From NCBI GenBank assembly GCA_900767585.1, contig CAAFZP010000097.1:30003-94002 (forward strand): DNA of 64,000 nt. The letters run 5' to 3'. The translations under genes and the position numbers were made by a program. The notes beneath the pieces were generated by a model that saw nothing but the letters and a program-made list of their open reading frames with translations, was not told where the DNA came from and ran no database searches. Positions 36,235-45,812 of the stretch are shown here, one piece after another. The stretch is from Lachnospiraceae bacterium (GTDB lineage Bacteria; Bacillota; Clostridia; Lachnospirales; Lachnospiraceae). How positions within the stretch are numbered: position 1 is the first letter of the stretch; each line of letters opens with the position of its first letter.

Positions 36235-37653
36235 ATGTTAACCTACTCTTTCGATAAACGCGGCGGCCAAAGCCTGTATGAATACCTTTATAACTGCATG
36301 AAAACTGACATTATAAACGGTGTTTTATCCCCAAATGAAAAGCTGCCATCCAAACGTGCATTTGCAAGCAATCACGGCATCAGTATTGTCACGGTTGAAA
36401 ACACATATGGGCAGCTTATGGCAGAAGGATACATCTATTCCAAACCCAAAAGCGGATTCTTCGTTTCCCCGATACAAAGTCAGATTGTTTCTACAAGCAG
36501 CGAATCTGACCTTATCGAAACAAAAAAGCCTTACGCGCATGACAATTCCATCAACCTGATTTCCAATCATACAGCTCCGGAGAATTTTCCTTTTTCTATC
36601 TGGGCGAAGCTGACTCGTCAGATCTTAAGTGAGCAAAGTCCGGATCTGTTAGTGCCCCCACCTGCCGGCGGTGTACCCGAATTACGTACAGCCATTGCCA
36701 GACATCTACACGAATTCCGTGGCATCAACGCATCCCCGGAGCAGATCATGATCGGTGCCGGAACCGAATACCTGTATGGCCTGATCGTGCAGCTGCTTGG
36801 ACGAGACCTTGTCTACGGACTGGAAAATCCGAGTTCCAAGAAGATCCGCAGCATCTATGAGGCGCTCGGTGTGAAGGTTGCACCGCTCGAGATGGACGAG
36901 GAGGGGATTCAATTAGATGCCCGGAATCTGACGATCCCCGACATCATCCAGATATCTCCATCCCACCATTTTCCTACCGGTATTGTAACTTCTGTGAGCC
37001 GGAGATATGGACTTTTGCAATGGGCAAACGAATCGAATTCCCGCTATATTATCGAAGATGATTTCGACAGCGAATTCCGTCTGCAGGGAAAACCGATTCC
37101 CTCCCTGTTCTCGATGGATACTACAGACAAGGTTATCTATTTTAACACCTTTACCAAAAGCCTTGCCTCCACGATCCGGATCAGCTATATGGTCCTTCCC
37201 AAGTCCCTGCTGCACCTGTATTACAACAAGCTTGGCTTTTATGCCTGTACGGTATCGAATTTTGAACAGTATACACTTGCAGCCTTTATACGGGATCAAT
37301 ATTTCGAGAAACATATCAATCGTATGCGGAACCACTATCGCAGCCTGCGTGATGAGTTGATTGCAGGGTTTAAGCAAAGTCCACTTGCTGACAGGATCAC
37401 AATCAGCCAGGAAAATGCAGGACTGCATTTTCTGCTGCATATCGACAGCAAAAAAAACGATCAGGAATTACAGGCGATGGCTCAGGCCCACGATATCACG
37501 CTTGCATTCGTCTCCGATTATTACAGCTTTGATTTCAAATCCGATATAAGCCGGTACGACCACACCGCGATCATCAACTATTCCGGACTTAACATGGATG
37601 ATATCCCGGTCGTGATCGAACGGCTCAGCAGTGCCTGGAACGATTCCCTATGA
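36235..37653 (+). CDS. MocR/PdxR-like PLP-dependent transcription regulator
   Basis: A 472-residue fusion of a GntR-type winged helix (about 5-75; PSKRAFASNHGISIVTVENTYGQL) and a fold-type I aminotransferase-like domain (about 115-470). PLP lysine K308 lies in YFNTFTKSLASTIRISYM, and the cofactor Asp/Tyr region is IIEDDFDSEF. Such proteins sense PLP and regulate vitamin B6 genes. Divergent transcription from pyridoxal kinase supports a PdxR-like role. AAAGGAG precedes the ATG. Other MocR functions (GABA, taurine) are less likely given this neighbour. Confidence 0.9.
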   Translation: MLTYSFDKRGGQSLYEYLYNCMKTDIINGVLSPNEKLPSKRAFASNHGISIVTVENTYGQLMAEGYIYSKPKSGFFVSPIQSQIVSTSSESDLIETKKPYAHDNSINLISNHTAPENFPFSIWAKLTRQILSEQSPDLLVPPPAGGVPELRTAIARHLHEFRGINASPEQIMIGAGTEYLYGLIVQLLGRDLVYGLENPSSKKIRSIYEALGVKVAPLEMDEEGIQLDARNLTIPDIIQISPSHHFPTGIVTSVSRRYGLLQWANESNSRYIIEDDFDSEFRLQGKPIPSLFSMDTTDKVIYFNTFTKSLASTIRISYMVLPKSLLHLYYNKLGFYACTVSNFEQYTLAAFIRDQYFEKHINRMRNHYRSLRDELIAGFKQSPLADRITISQENAGLHFLLHIDSKKNDQELQAMAQAHDITLAFVSDYYSFDFKSDISRYDHTAIINYSGLNMDDIPVVIERLSSAWNDSL

Positions 37654-37732
37654 TGCCTGCAGCAGCATTTCAATTATTTGAACGGTTCCATATATATGTT
37701 TGAAAATGTATATTTTCTTTGCAAACAACAAA

Positions 37733-37741
37733 TGTTATACT
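37733..37741 (+). promoter_or_regulatory. Extended -10 promoter of CmpB-like gene
   Basis: TGTTATACT, a full extended -10 element, 38 bases before the ATG; the -35 region (TTTTCT) is weak. Confidence 0.5.
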
Positions 37742-37778
37742 TATGTTATCTTTATACGCAAACACAAAGGAGGATATT

Positions 37779-38621
37779 ATGTTCGCTTATAATCTCTGGC
37801 AATGGATTGCCTTTTTCATCATCTACTGCCTCATCGGCTGGATCGGTGAAAGCCTATATGTATCATGGGAACACAGGAAATGGGTCAATCGTGGATTCCT
37901 GCATGGTCCGTTTCTTCCGATTTACGGATTTGGTGCTGTAATCATTCTGATCTCCACCATTCCGGTCCGCAATAACTATTTTTTAATCTTCCTGTTCGGT
38001 ATGCTTGGTGCTACCCTGCTTGAGTATTTTACCGGATGGGCCATGGAACAGATCTTTCATGTCAAATACTGGGATTACACCTACGACTTCTGTAACCTGC
38101 ACGGTTATATCTGTCTTGGCTGTTCTCTCACATGGGGCGTCTGCGCACTGCTTCTGACCGGGCTTGTGCATACCCCGATTGAAAAACTTGTTTTATCTCT
38201 TCCTGCTGTACCTCTGATGGTCATCGATATCGTATTTACAGTCTATTTTATCTGGGATATGATCACATCTGCACAGGAAGCATTTGATTTGAAGAAGATC
38301 ATCCTCGAAAACGAGGAAGTCCAGCGTATACAGAAACGACTGGATGTCATTCATGCATTTGCAGAGGATGACAAAGAGAAATTTGAAGACTATCTGAAAG
38401 AAAAAAATATGCAGTACAATAAGAACAAAGAAGAACTCACCAAAGAGTTTGAAGCAAAACTGCAGGCTGCTAAGGATCGTGTAGCGAATCGTTCCGAAAA
38501 AGCAAAGACACATGCGACCCGCATCATCCGCAGAAATCCGGGTTCTATCTCTTATAAACACAAAGAAGAATTCGAAGCAATCCGGAAGCGTATCGAAGAA
38601 CGTCTGCAAAGCAAACGCTAA
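37779..38621 (+). CDS. CmpB-family putative membrane protein with coiled tail
   Basis: A 280-residue protein of the family annotated as putative ABC-transporter permease (CmpB type). The N-terminal part has five or so helices with FIIYCLIGWIGESLYVS, GFLHGPFLPIYGFGA and WDYTYDFCNLHGYICLGCSLTWG, all family hallmarks. After the last helix (about 165) the C-terminal 115 residues are charged and helical, likely a cytoplasmic coiled coil. AAAGGAGG fixes the start at 37779. True function is unknown; no ATPase gene is nearby. Confidence 0.85.
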   Translation: MFAYNLWQWIAFFIIYCLIGWIGESLYVSWEHRKWVNRGFLHGPFLPIYGFGAVIILISTIPVRNNYFLIFLFGMLGATLLEYFTGWAMEQIFHVKYWDYTYDFCNLHGYICLGCSLTWGVCALLLTGLVHTPIEKLVLSLPAVPLMVIDIVFTVYFIWDMITSAQEAFDLKKIILENEEVQRIQKRLDVIHAFAEDDKEKFEDYLKEKNMQYNKNKEELTKEFEAKLQAAKDRVANRSEKAKTHATRIIRRNPGSISYKHKEEFEAIRKRIEERLQSKR

Positions 38622-38648
38622 ATTACACATCCTTTTACAGTAAAACAG

Positions 38649-38686
38649 TAAAAATCCAGGCGTTCCTCTTACGAGGATGCCTGGAT
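38649..38686. terminator. Bidirectional terminator between CmpB-like and EAL genes
   Basis: Stem ATCCAGGC/GCCTGGAT plus CCTC/GAGG, with T-runs on both strands. The hairpin extends into the EAL gene, and the EAL stop codon (38669-38671) overlaps the loop. Confidence 0.8.
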
Positions 38687-40603
38687 AAATTTTACGAATT
38701 CTTCCCGCGGAATCGGTTTTGAGAAGTAATATCCCTGAATATATTCACATTCAAGATCCGAGAAAAGCTTCAGCATCTCTGCTGTCTCCACCCCTTCTAC
38801 CACAATCTTCATCTTCATTGCCTTGATCATATTGATTGCATTCGTCAGCACAATCCCAAGCTTCGGATTATCGTATAACTCCGTAAATGTCCGGTCTAAT
38901 TTAATAATATCGAATGGTAATTTTACGATACGCTGCATATTCGAATATCCGGTTCCAAAATCATCCAGAGAAAATTTCATTCCCATGTTAGTCAGATCTT
39001 CGATATTCTCCTCGAGTGCCTGCTGTGAGATGGATGCAGCTGTCTCTGTAATCTCCAGATTCAGTTGTTCCGGTCGCACACCATGCCGATTTAAAATCTC
39101 CATAATATGATCTGCAAGTTTTGGCTGCATGCACTGTACCACCGACAAATTCACTTCGATATAGGACATTCCAAGCTTCTTATATTCGTCGCTTGCAATA
39201 AATGCACATACCTGTTCAAGCACGAAATCACCAATTTTGTGGATTGCTCCGCTCTTCTCCGCTACCGGTATAAATACCTCCGGTGAGATAAAACCATACT
39301 TTTCATCCTTTAGCCGGATCAACGCTTCCGCAGAATGGAACTTTTTCTCCTTCACAGAATAAATCGGCTGGTAATATACCTCAAACCGTTTATTTGACAA
39401 TGCAGATTCAATAATCGCATCCATATCGTGCATCATATCATAATGCAGCCGCTTCAACAGTTCTGAAGCAGTCATAATGTCACCGGTAAACGGAACTTCC
39501 TGTAAAGTATCTCCAAATGCCATCAGCGTATCCACATCGGAGATATCCTCCGGGCAATCCGCAATACAAATATTGGAAATAAAATTGACCGACATCTGGT
39601 TGATCACGAAACAGGCTTTCAAAGTACGATTTATTTCTTCCGCTATATCCGGAACATGGTCAGACAGCGTATCTTCCAACACATATCGGAATTTTCCTTG
39701 TCCCAGATAATACATCGCAGCCTTTGATTTCTTCTCTTTATCCAGACGTATCATATATTCCGAAACTCCCGCCATCATCTTCATGCATTTCCCATATCCA
39801 AGTAATTCACGCAAGGATGCATAGTTTGTAATGTTGACCATAATGATATGTATCGGCTTTCTCGTCCGGAAGGCATGACGCATATCGTCCATATACGCCG
39901 TCATCTTATCCAATCCGGTTATCATATCCAATCGTTCCTCCGGACGCTGCAGCATCAGAGAAATAAACATCAGACCGATTGCCATGCAAAGCATCTCAAC
40001 GACTGCTGTAGGATAAAAGAACCGTATGACGGCATTTGCAATCGCCACTGCAAATACGATTCCCAGAGAGACAAGATATCTTCGCCGGAACATTTTCCGG
40101 AATATCCCCAGATAAATCAGCCCATAAATCACATATATTACCGTACACACATATATTAACGAATAATATCTGCCTCGTGTATATTCACACTCCGCATTGA
40201 TATAAAAAATCCACTTCGTTGCCGGACTGACTACAATCATCGCAGTTAACGAAAATACCGGAAGTAATGATAAAAAGGTAAGTAATCGTTTTGCCTTAAA
40301 CAGATGCCACGTATCTGTCATAGATACGACATACGCAAAATAAAACGGCATTGTAAAACTAGACAGCACCAGATATCCCATATGCGCTGCATACTTGGTA
40401 ACCATCTGCTGCACACCCAGATTATCCAGGTATCTTGCCCATATATCAAACAACACAGCCAGCCATGCAACTACCAGCACTTCCATAAACGAACGATTTA
40501 CTTTTCCTTTGACCATCCGTCTGAGAATTGTCGTAATGATTAATATGGAAATAATCAATGTCGCACAATAGTCATACATGACATCTTTGTAAATATCTGC
40601 CAT
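38669..40603 (-). CDS. Membrane EAL phosphodiesterase with degenerate GGDEF
   Basis: A 644-residue protein: seven N-terminal membrane helices (about 10-220), a GGDEF-like domain (about 225-375) whose signature is replaced by LGQGKFRYVLED, and an intact EAL domain (about 385-640). The EAL domain has SAEALIRLKD, LEITETAAS, and FSLDDFGTGYSNM, so cyclic-di-GMP hydrolysis is likely, with the degenerate GGDEF perhaps binding GTP as a regulator. It follows the NlpC/P60-like gene by 30 bases. Confidence 0.92.
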   Translation of the reverse strand: MADIYKDVMYDYCATLIISILIITTILRRMVKGKVNRSFMEVLVVAWLAVLFDIWARYLDNLGVQQMVTKYAAHMGYLVLSSFTMPFYFAYVVSMTDTWHLFKAKRLLTFLSLLPVFSLTAMIVVSPATKWIFYINAECEYTRGRYYSLIYVCTVIYVIYGLIYLGIFRKMFRRRYLVSLGIVFAVAIANAVIRFFYPTAVVEMLCMAIGLMFISLMLQRPEERLDMITGLDKMTAYMDDMRHAFRTRKPIHIIMVNITNYASLRELLGYGKCMKMMAGVSEYMIRLDKEKKSKAAMYYLGQGKFRYVLEDTLSDHVPDIAEEINRTLKACFVINQMSVNFISNICIADCPEDISDVDTLMAFGDTLQEVPFTGDIMTASELLKRLHYDMMHDMDAIIESALSNKRFEVYYQPIYSVKEKKFHSAEALIRLKDEKYGFISPEVFIPVAEKSGAIHKIGDFVLEQVCAFIASDEYKKLGMSYIEVNLSVVQCMQPKLADHIMEILNRHGVRPEQLNLEITETAASISQQALEENIEDLTNMGMKFSLDDFGTGYSNMQRIVKLPFDIIKLDRTFTELYDNPKLGIVLTNAINMIKAMKMKIVVEGVETAEMLKLFSDLECEYIQGYYFSKPIPREEFVKFIQASS

Positions 40604-40633
40604 AGCCTCACTTCTTTCGCTTCTATATATTTC

Positions 40634-41434
40634 TTATCTTTCCGGATACAAAAAATGGATCACTTCCTCTGCCCGCATCTCCTGCAGGTGGTATGGATCT
40701 GTCTCCTCGTCCGTATACCACCGCATACTGACAGAATCCTCCAGATAAAAATATCCAACGCCACATTCCGGGTATCTGGCATACCAAGCCGGATATTTCT
40801 GTTTCATCACTCGCTCCGCAAGCATAATAGCCTGACTTTTTGTGCCATCATTGAGATATGTTCCACAGATACGCACTCCCGGTGGACTTGCATGTACAAG
40901 CAGTACACTTCCATCCATGCATCTCCCCAGACTCATCCAGACATGCCCTTCCATACTGCATATATCCCCCGGTTTATAGTCTCCCTGCACCAGATAACCC
41001 CAGCCGCATGCCGCACAGGCACGTGCCATCTTCGACGCGCCGGTCACATATCCGGTCTCTCCGTTTCGGGTATGAAATACATTGTACAAAAGCCAGCCGA
41101 TATAACCGGAGCAATCCAACCCATCGTGACTTTGATATCTGGTCTTGTCAAAATCATATGTTTCTGTCTGTCTTGCGGCATATTCCGCCCATCGCTTTGA
41201 TACACCAAGTGTGACAGCCTCCCTGCCAGCCCCTGCATCCTCCTGATTCCAGCCGCCGCCCCAGATATACATCGTCTGTCCAACCGGAAGCAGTGATGTC
41301 CGAAGCAGACGTTCCATCGAAAACTCCCGCAGATGTTCCGGTGCCGGTCTGTGTAACACAAGACTCATCAAAATTCCTATTGCGAAAAGCAGGATGCCTG
41401 CTGCACCCTGCCTGATGCGCGTGGAACTACTCAT
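40634..41434 (-). CDS. NlpC/P60-like cysteine peptidase, membrane-anchored
   Basis: A 266-residue protein: N-terminal signal anchor (about 9-27), then an NlpC/P60-type (C40) papain-like domain. The catalytic Cys is probably C108 in LDCSGYIGWL, with His164 in EGHVWMSLG and His181 in LLVHASPPG as candidates for the His and polar partner. Such enzymes cut stem peptides of peptidoglycan. The ribosome site (AAGAAG) is weak. It is close to the EAL gene, so may be co-expressed. Confidence 0.8.
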   Translation of the reverse strand: MSSSTRIRQGAAGILLFAIGILMSLVLHRPAPEHLREFSMERLLRTSLLPVGQTMYIWGGGWNQEDAGAGREAVTLGVSKRWAEYAARQTETYDFDKTRYQSHDGLDCSGYIGWLLYNVFHTRNGETGYVTGASKMARACAACGWGYLVQGDYKPGDICSMEGHVWMSLGRCMDGSVLLVHASPPGVRICGTYLNDGTKSQAIMLAERVMKQKYPAWYARYPECGVGYFYLEDSVSMRWYTDEETDPYHLQEMRAEEVIHFLYPER

Positions 41435-41500
41435 ATGTCATCTTCTTTCATATCCATCATTCAAACATATGACGAAGTTCCTGCACAATATTACTTTCTT

Positions 41501-41938
41501 TTACTTACAAAGTTCTGCTACAACCGCATTGATCACCTTGCCGTCTGCCTTGCCCTTTAACTGTGGCATAACCGTCTTCATGATCATTCCCTTGTTCTTT
41601 GTAGCGATCACATCTGCACATTTTTCTGTCAGAAATGCCTTTACCTCATCCTCGCTCATCAGAGATGGTGCATACTCGTTAATAACATCGTAACGTGCCT
41701 GATACTCAGCCAGCAGGTCCGTACGCTCTGCCGGGCATGTATCGATCTGCTCTTTTGCTGTCTTTAACTCCTTTAAGATTACACGATCGACCAGTTCTTC
41801 CTTGATGTCATCGCGGCAGCCCTCGTCGATGGCTACCTTCTTCACTGCGGAAATCAGAGAAGAGATGGAATCCTTTCTTGCCTTATCTCTTGCCTTCATA
41901 GCGGCGATCATGTCTTTCTGTAATGTTTCTAACTGCAT
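41501..41938 (-). CDS. yqeY: YqeY/GatB-like domain protein
   Basis: A 145-residue YqeY-family protein, related to the C-terminal domain of GatB. Evidence: LETLQKDMIAAMKARDKARKDSISSLISAVK, a middle ILKELKTAKEQID, and the KNKGMIMKTVMPQLKGKADGKVINAVV end. Members bind tRNA and in Deinococcus a YqeY-like domain is fused to GlnRS; this genome also has a GlnRS (window start). GGGAGG precedes the ATG. Palindromic element A starts 33 bases upstream. Confidence 0.95.
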   Translation of the reverse strand: MQLETLQKDMIAAMKARDKARKDSISSLISAVKKVAIDEGCRDDIKEELVDRVILKELKTAKEQIDTCPAERTDLLAEYQARYDVINEYAPSLMSEDEVKAFLTEKCADVIATKNKGMIMKTVMPQLKGKADGKVINAVVAELCK

Positions 41939-41970
41939 ATCTATCTTCCTCCCATTCAGTTATAACTATC

Positions 41971-42265
41971 GGTAATCGCAAAACATCCACTCATTGAATA
42001 TATATTTCAATATTAATTCATTTTATATACAATGTATTGAATCTAAGAAGTTCTAGCTGTTCTGATTTACATATTAATACCATACGCCACCGCCGCCAAT
42101 TCGCCATCCTTGGCTCAGTGGCGGCTTGTTTGAACATCGTGTTCAAACATGGCTACTATATCTGACAGAACACCAAGAACTTCTAAGCTTCAAACATATC
42201 GTATATAATCATGAATTAACATTAAAATATATGATATGAATGATTCTTACTGTTTTGCAATTACC
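41971..42265 (-). repeat. Palindromic intergenic element, copy A
   Basis: A 295-base imperfect palindrome within a 470-base gene-free stretch. Terminal inverted repeats are GGTAATCGCAAAAC (41971-41984) and GTTTTGCAATTACC (42252-42265), with one mismatch. The arms continue inward as matching sequence (CTAAGAAGTTCT on the left, AGAACTTCTAAG-like on the right). The centre holds two hairpins: GCCGCCA/TGGCGGC with a GCCA/TGGC inner stem, and TGTTTGAACA/TGTTCAAACA with a 3-base loop. No ORF longer than 60 codons lies in it. It shares ends and arms with copy B (59357-59549), but not the centre. Read as minus, it precedes yqeY. Confidence 0.8.
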
Positions 42266-42354
42266 TCTCCATATACATCTATCTGATTTAAAATCCATAA
42301 TATTATATCATGTTTCCTTGTATATTTCTATTCATATTTTCAAGGATGCATCAC

Positions 42355-42397
42355 AAAAAAGGAGCCATCGTATTATGGATTCCATACGACAGCTCTT
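42355..42397 (-). terminator. Terminator after prfA
   Basis: Long stem AGAGC...GTCGTATGG / CCATAATACGAT...GCTCC followed by TTTTTT on the minus strand, 13 bases after the prfA stop. Confidence 0.82.
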
Positions 42398-42409
42398 AGG
42401 GCATTTTTC

Positions 42410-43486
42410 TTACTCCTCGTTCATTTTTGCAAGCTTCGCTGCCTGGTCCGCGGCGATACATGCATCGATAATCTCCTGAATATCTCCATTCATGATCTTA
42501 TCCAATTTGTATAATGTTAAACCGATTCGATGATCCGTTACACGCCCCTGTGGGAAGTTATACGTACGGATCTTCTCGGAGCGGTCACCTGTACCAACCT
42601 GGCTCTTACGCAGGTCTGCTTCTGCGTCGTGACGCTTCTGCATCTCGATATCCAACAGCTTTGTACGAAGCAGCGCAAACGCCTTTGCCTTATTCTGAAG
42701 CTGTGATTTCTCTGTCTGGCTGTAGATTACGATTCCGGTTGGAATATGGGTCAAACGTACCGCAGAATCGGTCGTATTGACACACTGTCCACCATTACCG
42801 GATGCACGCATAACATCGATACGGATATCTTTATCCGGGATATCGATCTCATCCACTTCCTCTGCCTCCGGAAGTACTGCTACACTGGCGGTACTTGTAT
42901 GGATTCGTCCGCCACTCTCTGTCTCCGGCACGCGCTGTACACGATGGACGCCACTCTCATATTTCAGTACGGAATACGCACCATTTCCGGTTACCATTGC
43001 AGTTACTGATTTCATACCACCGATACCGATTTCTTCGGCTTCCATGAGTTCAACCTTCCAATGGCGGCTCTCCGCATAATGTACATACATACGGTAAAGC
43101 TCTGCTGCAAAAAGCGCAGCCTCATCACCACCGGCACCTGCACGGATCTCCAGGATGACATTCCGGTCATCGTTCGGGTCTTTTGGCAGGAGAAGGATTT
43201 TAAGCTCATTCTCGCACTTTTCCACCTGCTGCTTGGCAGAGGAAAGTTCTTCTTTGAGCATCTCACGCATCTCCTCGTCGCTTTCGCCCTCCAGCATGGA
43301 TACGCTATCCTCGATCGTCTGCTTGGCTTCCTTGTATTCCTGATATTTCTCTACGATCGGAGCCAGGTTCGCCTGCTCCTTCATCAGATTCTTAAATCTC
43401 TCTGCATTACTTGCCACGTTCGGATCTGAAAGTTCATTTTGTAATTCGTCCAGACGGGCTACCAGGTCCTCTAATTTATCAAACAT
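42410..43486 (-). CDS. prfA: Peptide chain release factor 1
   Basis: A 358-residue class I release factor for UAA/UAG. The catalytic GGQ is in [18 protein letters not shown], and the codon-reading tripeptide is PET in [14 protein letters not shown]. The Gln of GGQ is the target of PrmC, coded just upstream. Start at 43486 has GGAGG 8 bases before it; an in-frame TTG at 43501 overlaps that site. Confidence 0.97.
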   Translation of the reverse strand: MFDKLEDLVARLDELQNELSDPNVASNAERFKNLMKEQANLAPIVEKYQEYKEAKQTIEDSVSMLEGESDEEMREMLKEELSSAKQQVEKCENELKILLLPKDPNDDRNVILEIRAGAGGDEAALFAAELYRMYVHYAESRHWKVELMEAEEIGIGGMKSVTAMVTGNGAYSVLKYESGVHRVQRVPETESGGRIHTSTASVAVLPEAEEVDEIDIPDKDIRIDVMRASGNGGQCVNTTDSAVRLTHIPTGIVIYSQTEKSQLQNKAKAFALLRTKLLDIEMQKRHDAEADLRKSQVGTGDRSEKIRTYNFPQGRVTDHRIGLTLYKLDKIMNGDIQEIIDACIAADQAAKLAKMNEE

Positions 43487-43631
43487 GTTTTTATCCTCCA
43501 ACTAATTTTCTATCTCGATATACCCTTCCTATGTGCCAGACATCTATAACCTCTCATTTATCCGATTATATACGCCACAAGGATTGTCTGGCTGTTTCAG
43601 CCAAATCAGGTATCTCATTATGTATTTTCTC

Positions 43632-44507
43632 TTATCCGAGTGCAGGATACCGCGCCATCACGATCCGGTCAAGTCCCGCATAATCTTTCATTCCCTCTAT
43701 ATCCACATATCCGTTCTCTACAAGGAGTCCCCGAACAGCGTCCAGCTGATCCTGTCCGATTTCAAACAGTATATATCCATCTTCATACAGATACTCCCTC
43801 GCTTCCCGAATTATCTTATCATAAAAATACAATCCATCCGCTTTTCCGTCAAGTGCCAGATGTGGTTCAAAATCACGTACCTCTGCCATGAGCTTTGGAA
43901 TCTCATCCGTCCGGATATACGGCGGATTCGATATTATCATATCATATTTTTCTTCAATCTGCGCAAATAAATCGGTCTGTATTACCGTACAATCTGCCTG
44001 TAACCGCTCCCGGTTCTTCTTCGTAAGCGCGATTGCCGCATCCGAAATATCTGCAAGGTCAACCGAAACGTTCGGAACAAGTTCCGCCACACTGATTCCG
44101 ATACAGCCACTTCCACAGCACATATCTAACGCACGTAACTTCCCGTCTCCGGTTTGTTCCATTTTTTTCTCTCTGAGCTTTTCCAGCTTCTCACATGCCT
44201 GTTCCACGAGAAGTTCTGTCTCCGGTCTTGGAATCAGCACGTTTGGTGCCACTTCAAATTCCATTCCCATAAAATTCTGCGTTCCAAGGATATACTGGCA
44301 CGGCTTATGTGTCATGCGCTCCGTGACATAGGCATGCAGTTTCTGTGCCTGTTCTTCTGTCGCTTCCTCTGCCATGCGCAGAATCATCGTCGAATATGTA
44401 CAATCTGCCACATCCATCGCGAAAAGCCGGATATCACTGTCTGCCTCCGGAATATCTGCCTGTTTTAAACGCTCTAACTCTTCCTTCATCAATGCCTGCC
44501 ACGTCAT
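43632..44507 (-). CDS. prmC: Release-factor glutamine methyltransferase
   Basis: A 291-residue SAM-dependent N5-glutamine methyltransferase. Evidence: N-terminal helical domain with CQYILGTQNFMGMEFEV, RPETELLVE, SAM loop LDMCCGSGCIGI, and the catalytic NPPY in ISNPPYIRTDE. Start at 44507 follows GAGG at 6 bases; the frame reaches a GTG at 44519 that overlaps the DUF1385 gene. A 145-base gap to prfA contains a GGCTG/CAGCC hairpin. Confidence 0.96.
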   Translation of the reverse strand: MTWQALMKEELERLKQADIPEADSDIRLFAMDVADCTYSTMILRMAEEATEEQAQKLHAYVTERMTHKPCQYILGTQNFMGMEFEVAPNVLIPRPETELLVEQACEKLEKLREKKMEQTGDGKLRALDMCCGSGCIGISVAELVPNVSVDLADISDAAIALTKKNRERLQADCTVIQTDLFAQIEEKYDMIISNPPYIRTDEIPKLMAEVRDFEPHLALDGKADGLYFYDKIIREAREYLYEDGYILFEIGQDQLDAVRGLLVENGYVDIEGMKDYAGLDRIVMARYPALG

Positions 44508-44515
44508 AGTTTTCC

Positions 44516-45463
44516 TCACTTCTCACTCTTTGCCTGTTCTGCCAGATATGCGCGCCAGTCCAAAACTGCCTCCACCGAAGCGATTGCAACCTCAACCATA
44601 TCCTCTGTCGGCTCCTTGGTCGTCAGTCTCTGAATCAGAAGTCCCGGCTTGCTCAAAACATTTGCAATCCACGAATCACTATTTCCTGCAAACCGGATAA
44701 ATTCATAAGAAATTCCCGCAATCAGCGGAACAAGCAATACACGTAGCAATAACCGCAGCCACATCGCATCTACCGTAATGCACATAAAAACCAGAATACT
44801 CACGATCATAACGATGAACAAAAAACTCGTTCCGCATCGTTTATGAAACCTGGATGCCTGCATGACATTCTCCACCGTCAGTTCATGACCATGCTCTAAG
44901 CAGTTGATCGTCTTATGCTCCGCACCATGATACATATAGGTTCGTTTAATCTCCTCCATACGGGAGATTGCGATTACATATCCAAGAAAAATAATCAGCC
45001 GGATCACACCCTCGATGAGTCCAATCAGAACATGATTTTTTACCACATCGTCAAGCAATGATGCAATCCATGCCGGAAGCAGCATGAAAAGTCCGATTGC
45101 CAGCACAATAGAAAATGCAACCGTTCCTGCCATCTCCGCCTTCTCTGCACGCGCTTGCTGTTCTTTTGTCTTTTCTTTCTTCTTTTTTACTTCCTTCTTT
45201 GGTGTTTCCTCTTCCTCATCCTCAAAAAACTGTGCTGAATACATCAGAGTTTTTACACCAATGACCAGAGACTGCACAAAATTATACACACCGCGTACAA
45301 TCGGAATATTACATACCGACGGTCGTTCCGACGTTCCTGCACACGCATTTACTTTTACATCTATCTCTTTATCCGGTTTTCGGACCGCTACCGCATATCG
45401 GTTATTGTTTCGCATCATAACGCCTTCCATAACCGCTTGTCCGCCAATATTAATTCTGCTCAT
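44516..45463 (-). CDS. DUF1385 membrane protein (YqhQ-like)
   Basis: A 315-residue protein with the family start INIGGQAVMEGVMMRN, a central charged stretch (KKEVKKKKEKTKEQQ) and about four helices, with YMYHGAEHKTINCLEHG conserved. The His/Glu-rich motif suggests metal binding, but function is unknown. Its place between rpmE and prmC-prfA is conserved in clostridia. The next gene starts 8 bases after its stop. Confidence 0.92.
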   Translation of the reverse strand: MSRINIGGQAVMEGVMMRNNNRYAVAVRKPDKEIDVKVNACAGTSERPSVCNIPIVRGVYNFVQSLVIGVKTLMYSAQFFEDEEEETPKKEVKKKKEKTKEQQARAEKAEMAGTVAFSIVLAIGLFMLLPAWIASLLDDVVKNHVLIGLIEGVIRLIIFLGYVIAISRMEEIKRTYMYHGAEHKTINCLEHGHELTVENVMQASRFHKRCGTSFLFIVMIVSILVFMCITVDAMWLRLLLRVLLVPLIAGISYEFIRFAGNSDSWIANVLSKPGLLIQRLTTKEPTEDMVEVAIASVEAVLDWRAYLAEQAKSEK

Positions 45464-45485
45464 ATCTCACCTTTTCTATACATAT

Positions 45486-45520
45486 GAAAAGAGGCTTGCT
45501 ACTTATCCGTAACAAGCCTT
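45486..45520 (-). terminator. Terminator after rpmE
   Basis: Stem AGGCTTG-T-TAC / GTA-G-CAAGCCT with TCTTTT after it on the minus strand. Confidence 0.75.
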
Positions 45521-45536
45521 CCATTTCATTTCCGTA

Positions 45537-45740
45537 TTATGCCTGAACACCGTACTTACGATTGAACTTATCGATTCTACCACGAGCCTGTGCAGCCTTC
45601 TGCTGACCTGTGTAGAATGAATGGCACTTTGAACAAATTTCAACGTGGATATCTTCCTTTGTTGAACCTGTTACGAACTCGTTACCACAGTTGCAAACAA
45701 CCTTTGCCTGATAGTACGCTGGATGGATTCCTTCTTTCAT
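45537..45740 (-). CDS. rpmE: 50S ribosomal protein L31 (zinc-binding form)
   Basis: A 67-residue L31. It has the Cys pairs VVCNCGNEF and [10 protein letters not shown], so it is the zinc-containing form, and the family start [13 protein letters not shown]. Start at 45740 has AGAGGTG upstream; the frame reaches a GTG at 45749 inside that site. It follows rho on the same strand, as in Bacillus, but has its own promoter, a structured leader and a terminator. Confidence 0.97.
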   Translation of the reverse strand: MKEGIHPAYYQAKVVCNCGNEFVTGSTKEDIHVEICSKCHSFYTGQQKAAQARGRIDKFNRKYGVQA

Positions 45741-45766
45741 TTCTTTCACCTCTTAAAATATACTTG

Positions 45767-45789
45767 CTGCCATGTGCTAGACATAGCAG
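45767..45789 (-). promoter_or_regulatory. Hairpin in rpmE leader (candidate L31 autoregulatory leader)
   Basis: CTGC-T-ATGT / ACAT-G-GCAG stem with a CTAGC loop, 27 bases before the rpmE start and within the 65-base leader. L31 leaders are known in Firmicutes; whether this is one needs covariance support. Confidence 0.45.
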
Positions 45790-45812
45790 ACTACTTATAA
45801 CACAACACTCGA

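Noticed and set aside
43590..43602. GGCTG/CAGCC hairpin between prmC and prfA as terminator
   Set aside because: Five-base stem without a T-run; prfA is likely read through from upstream.
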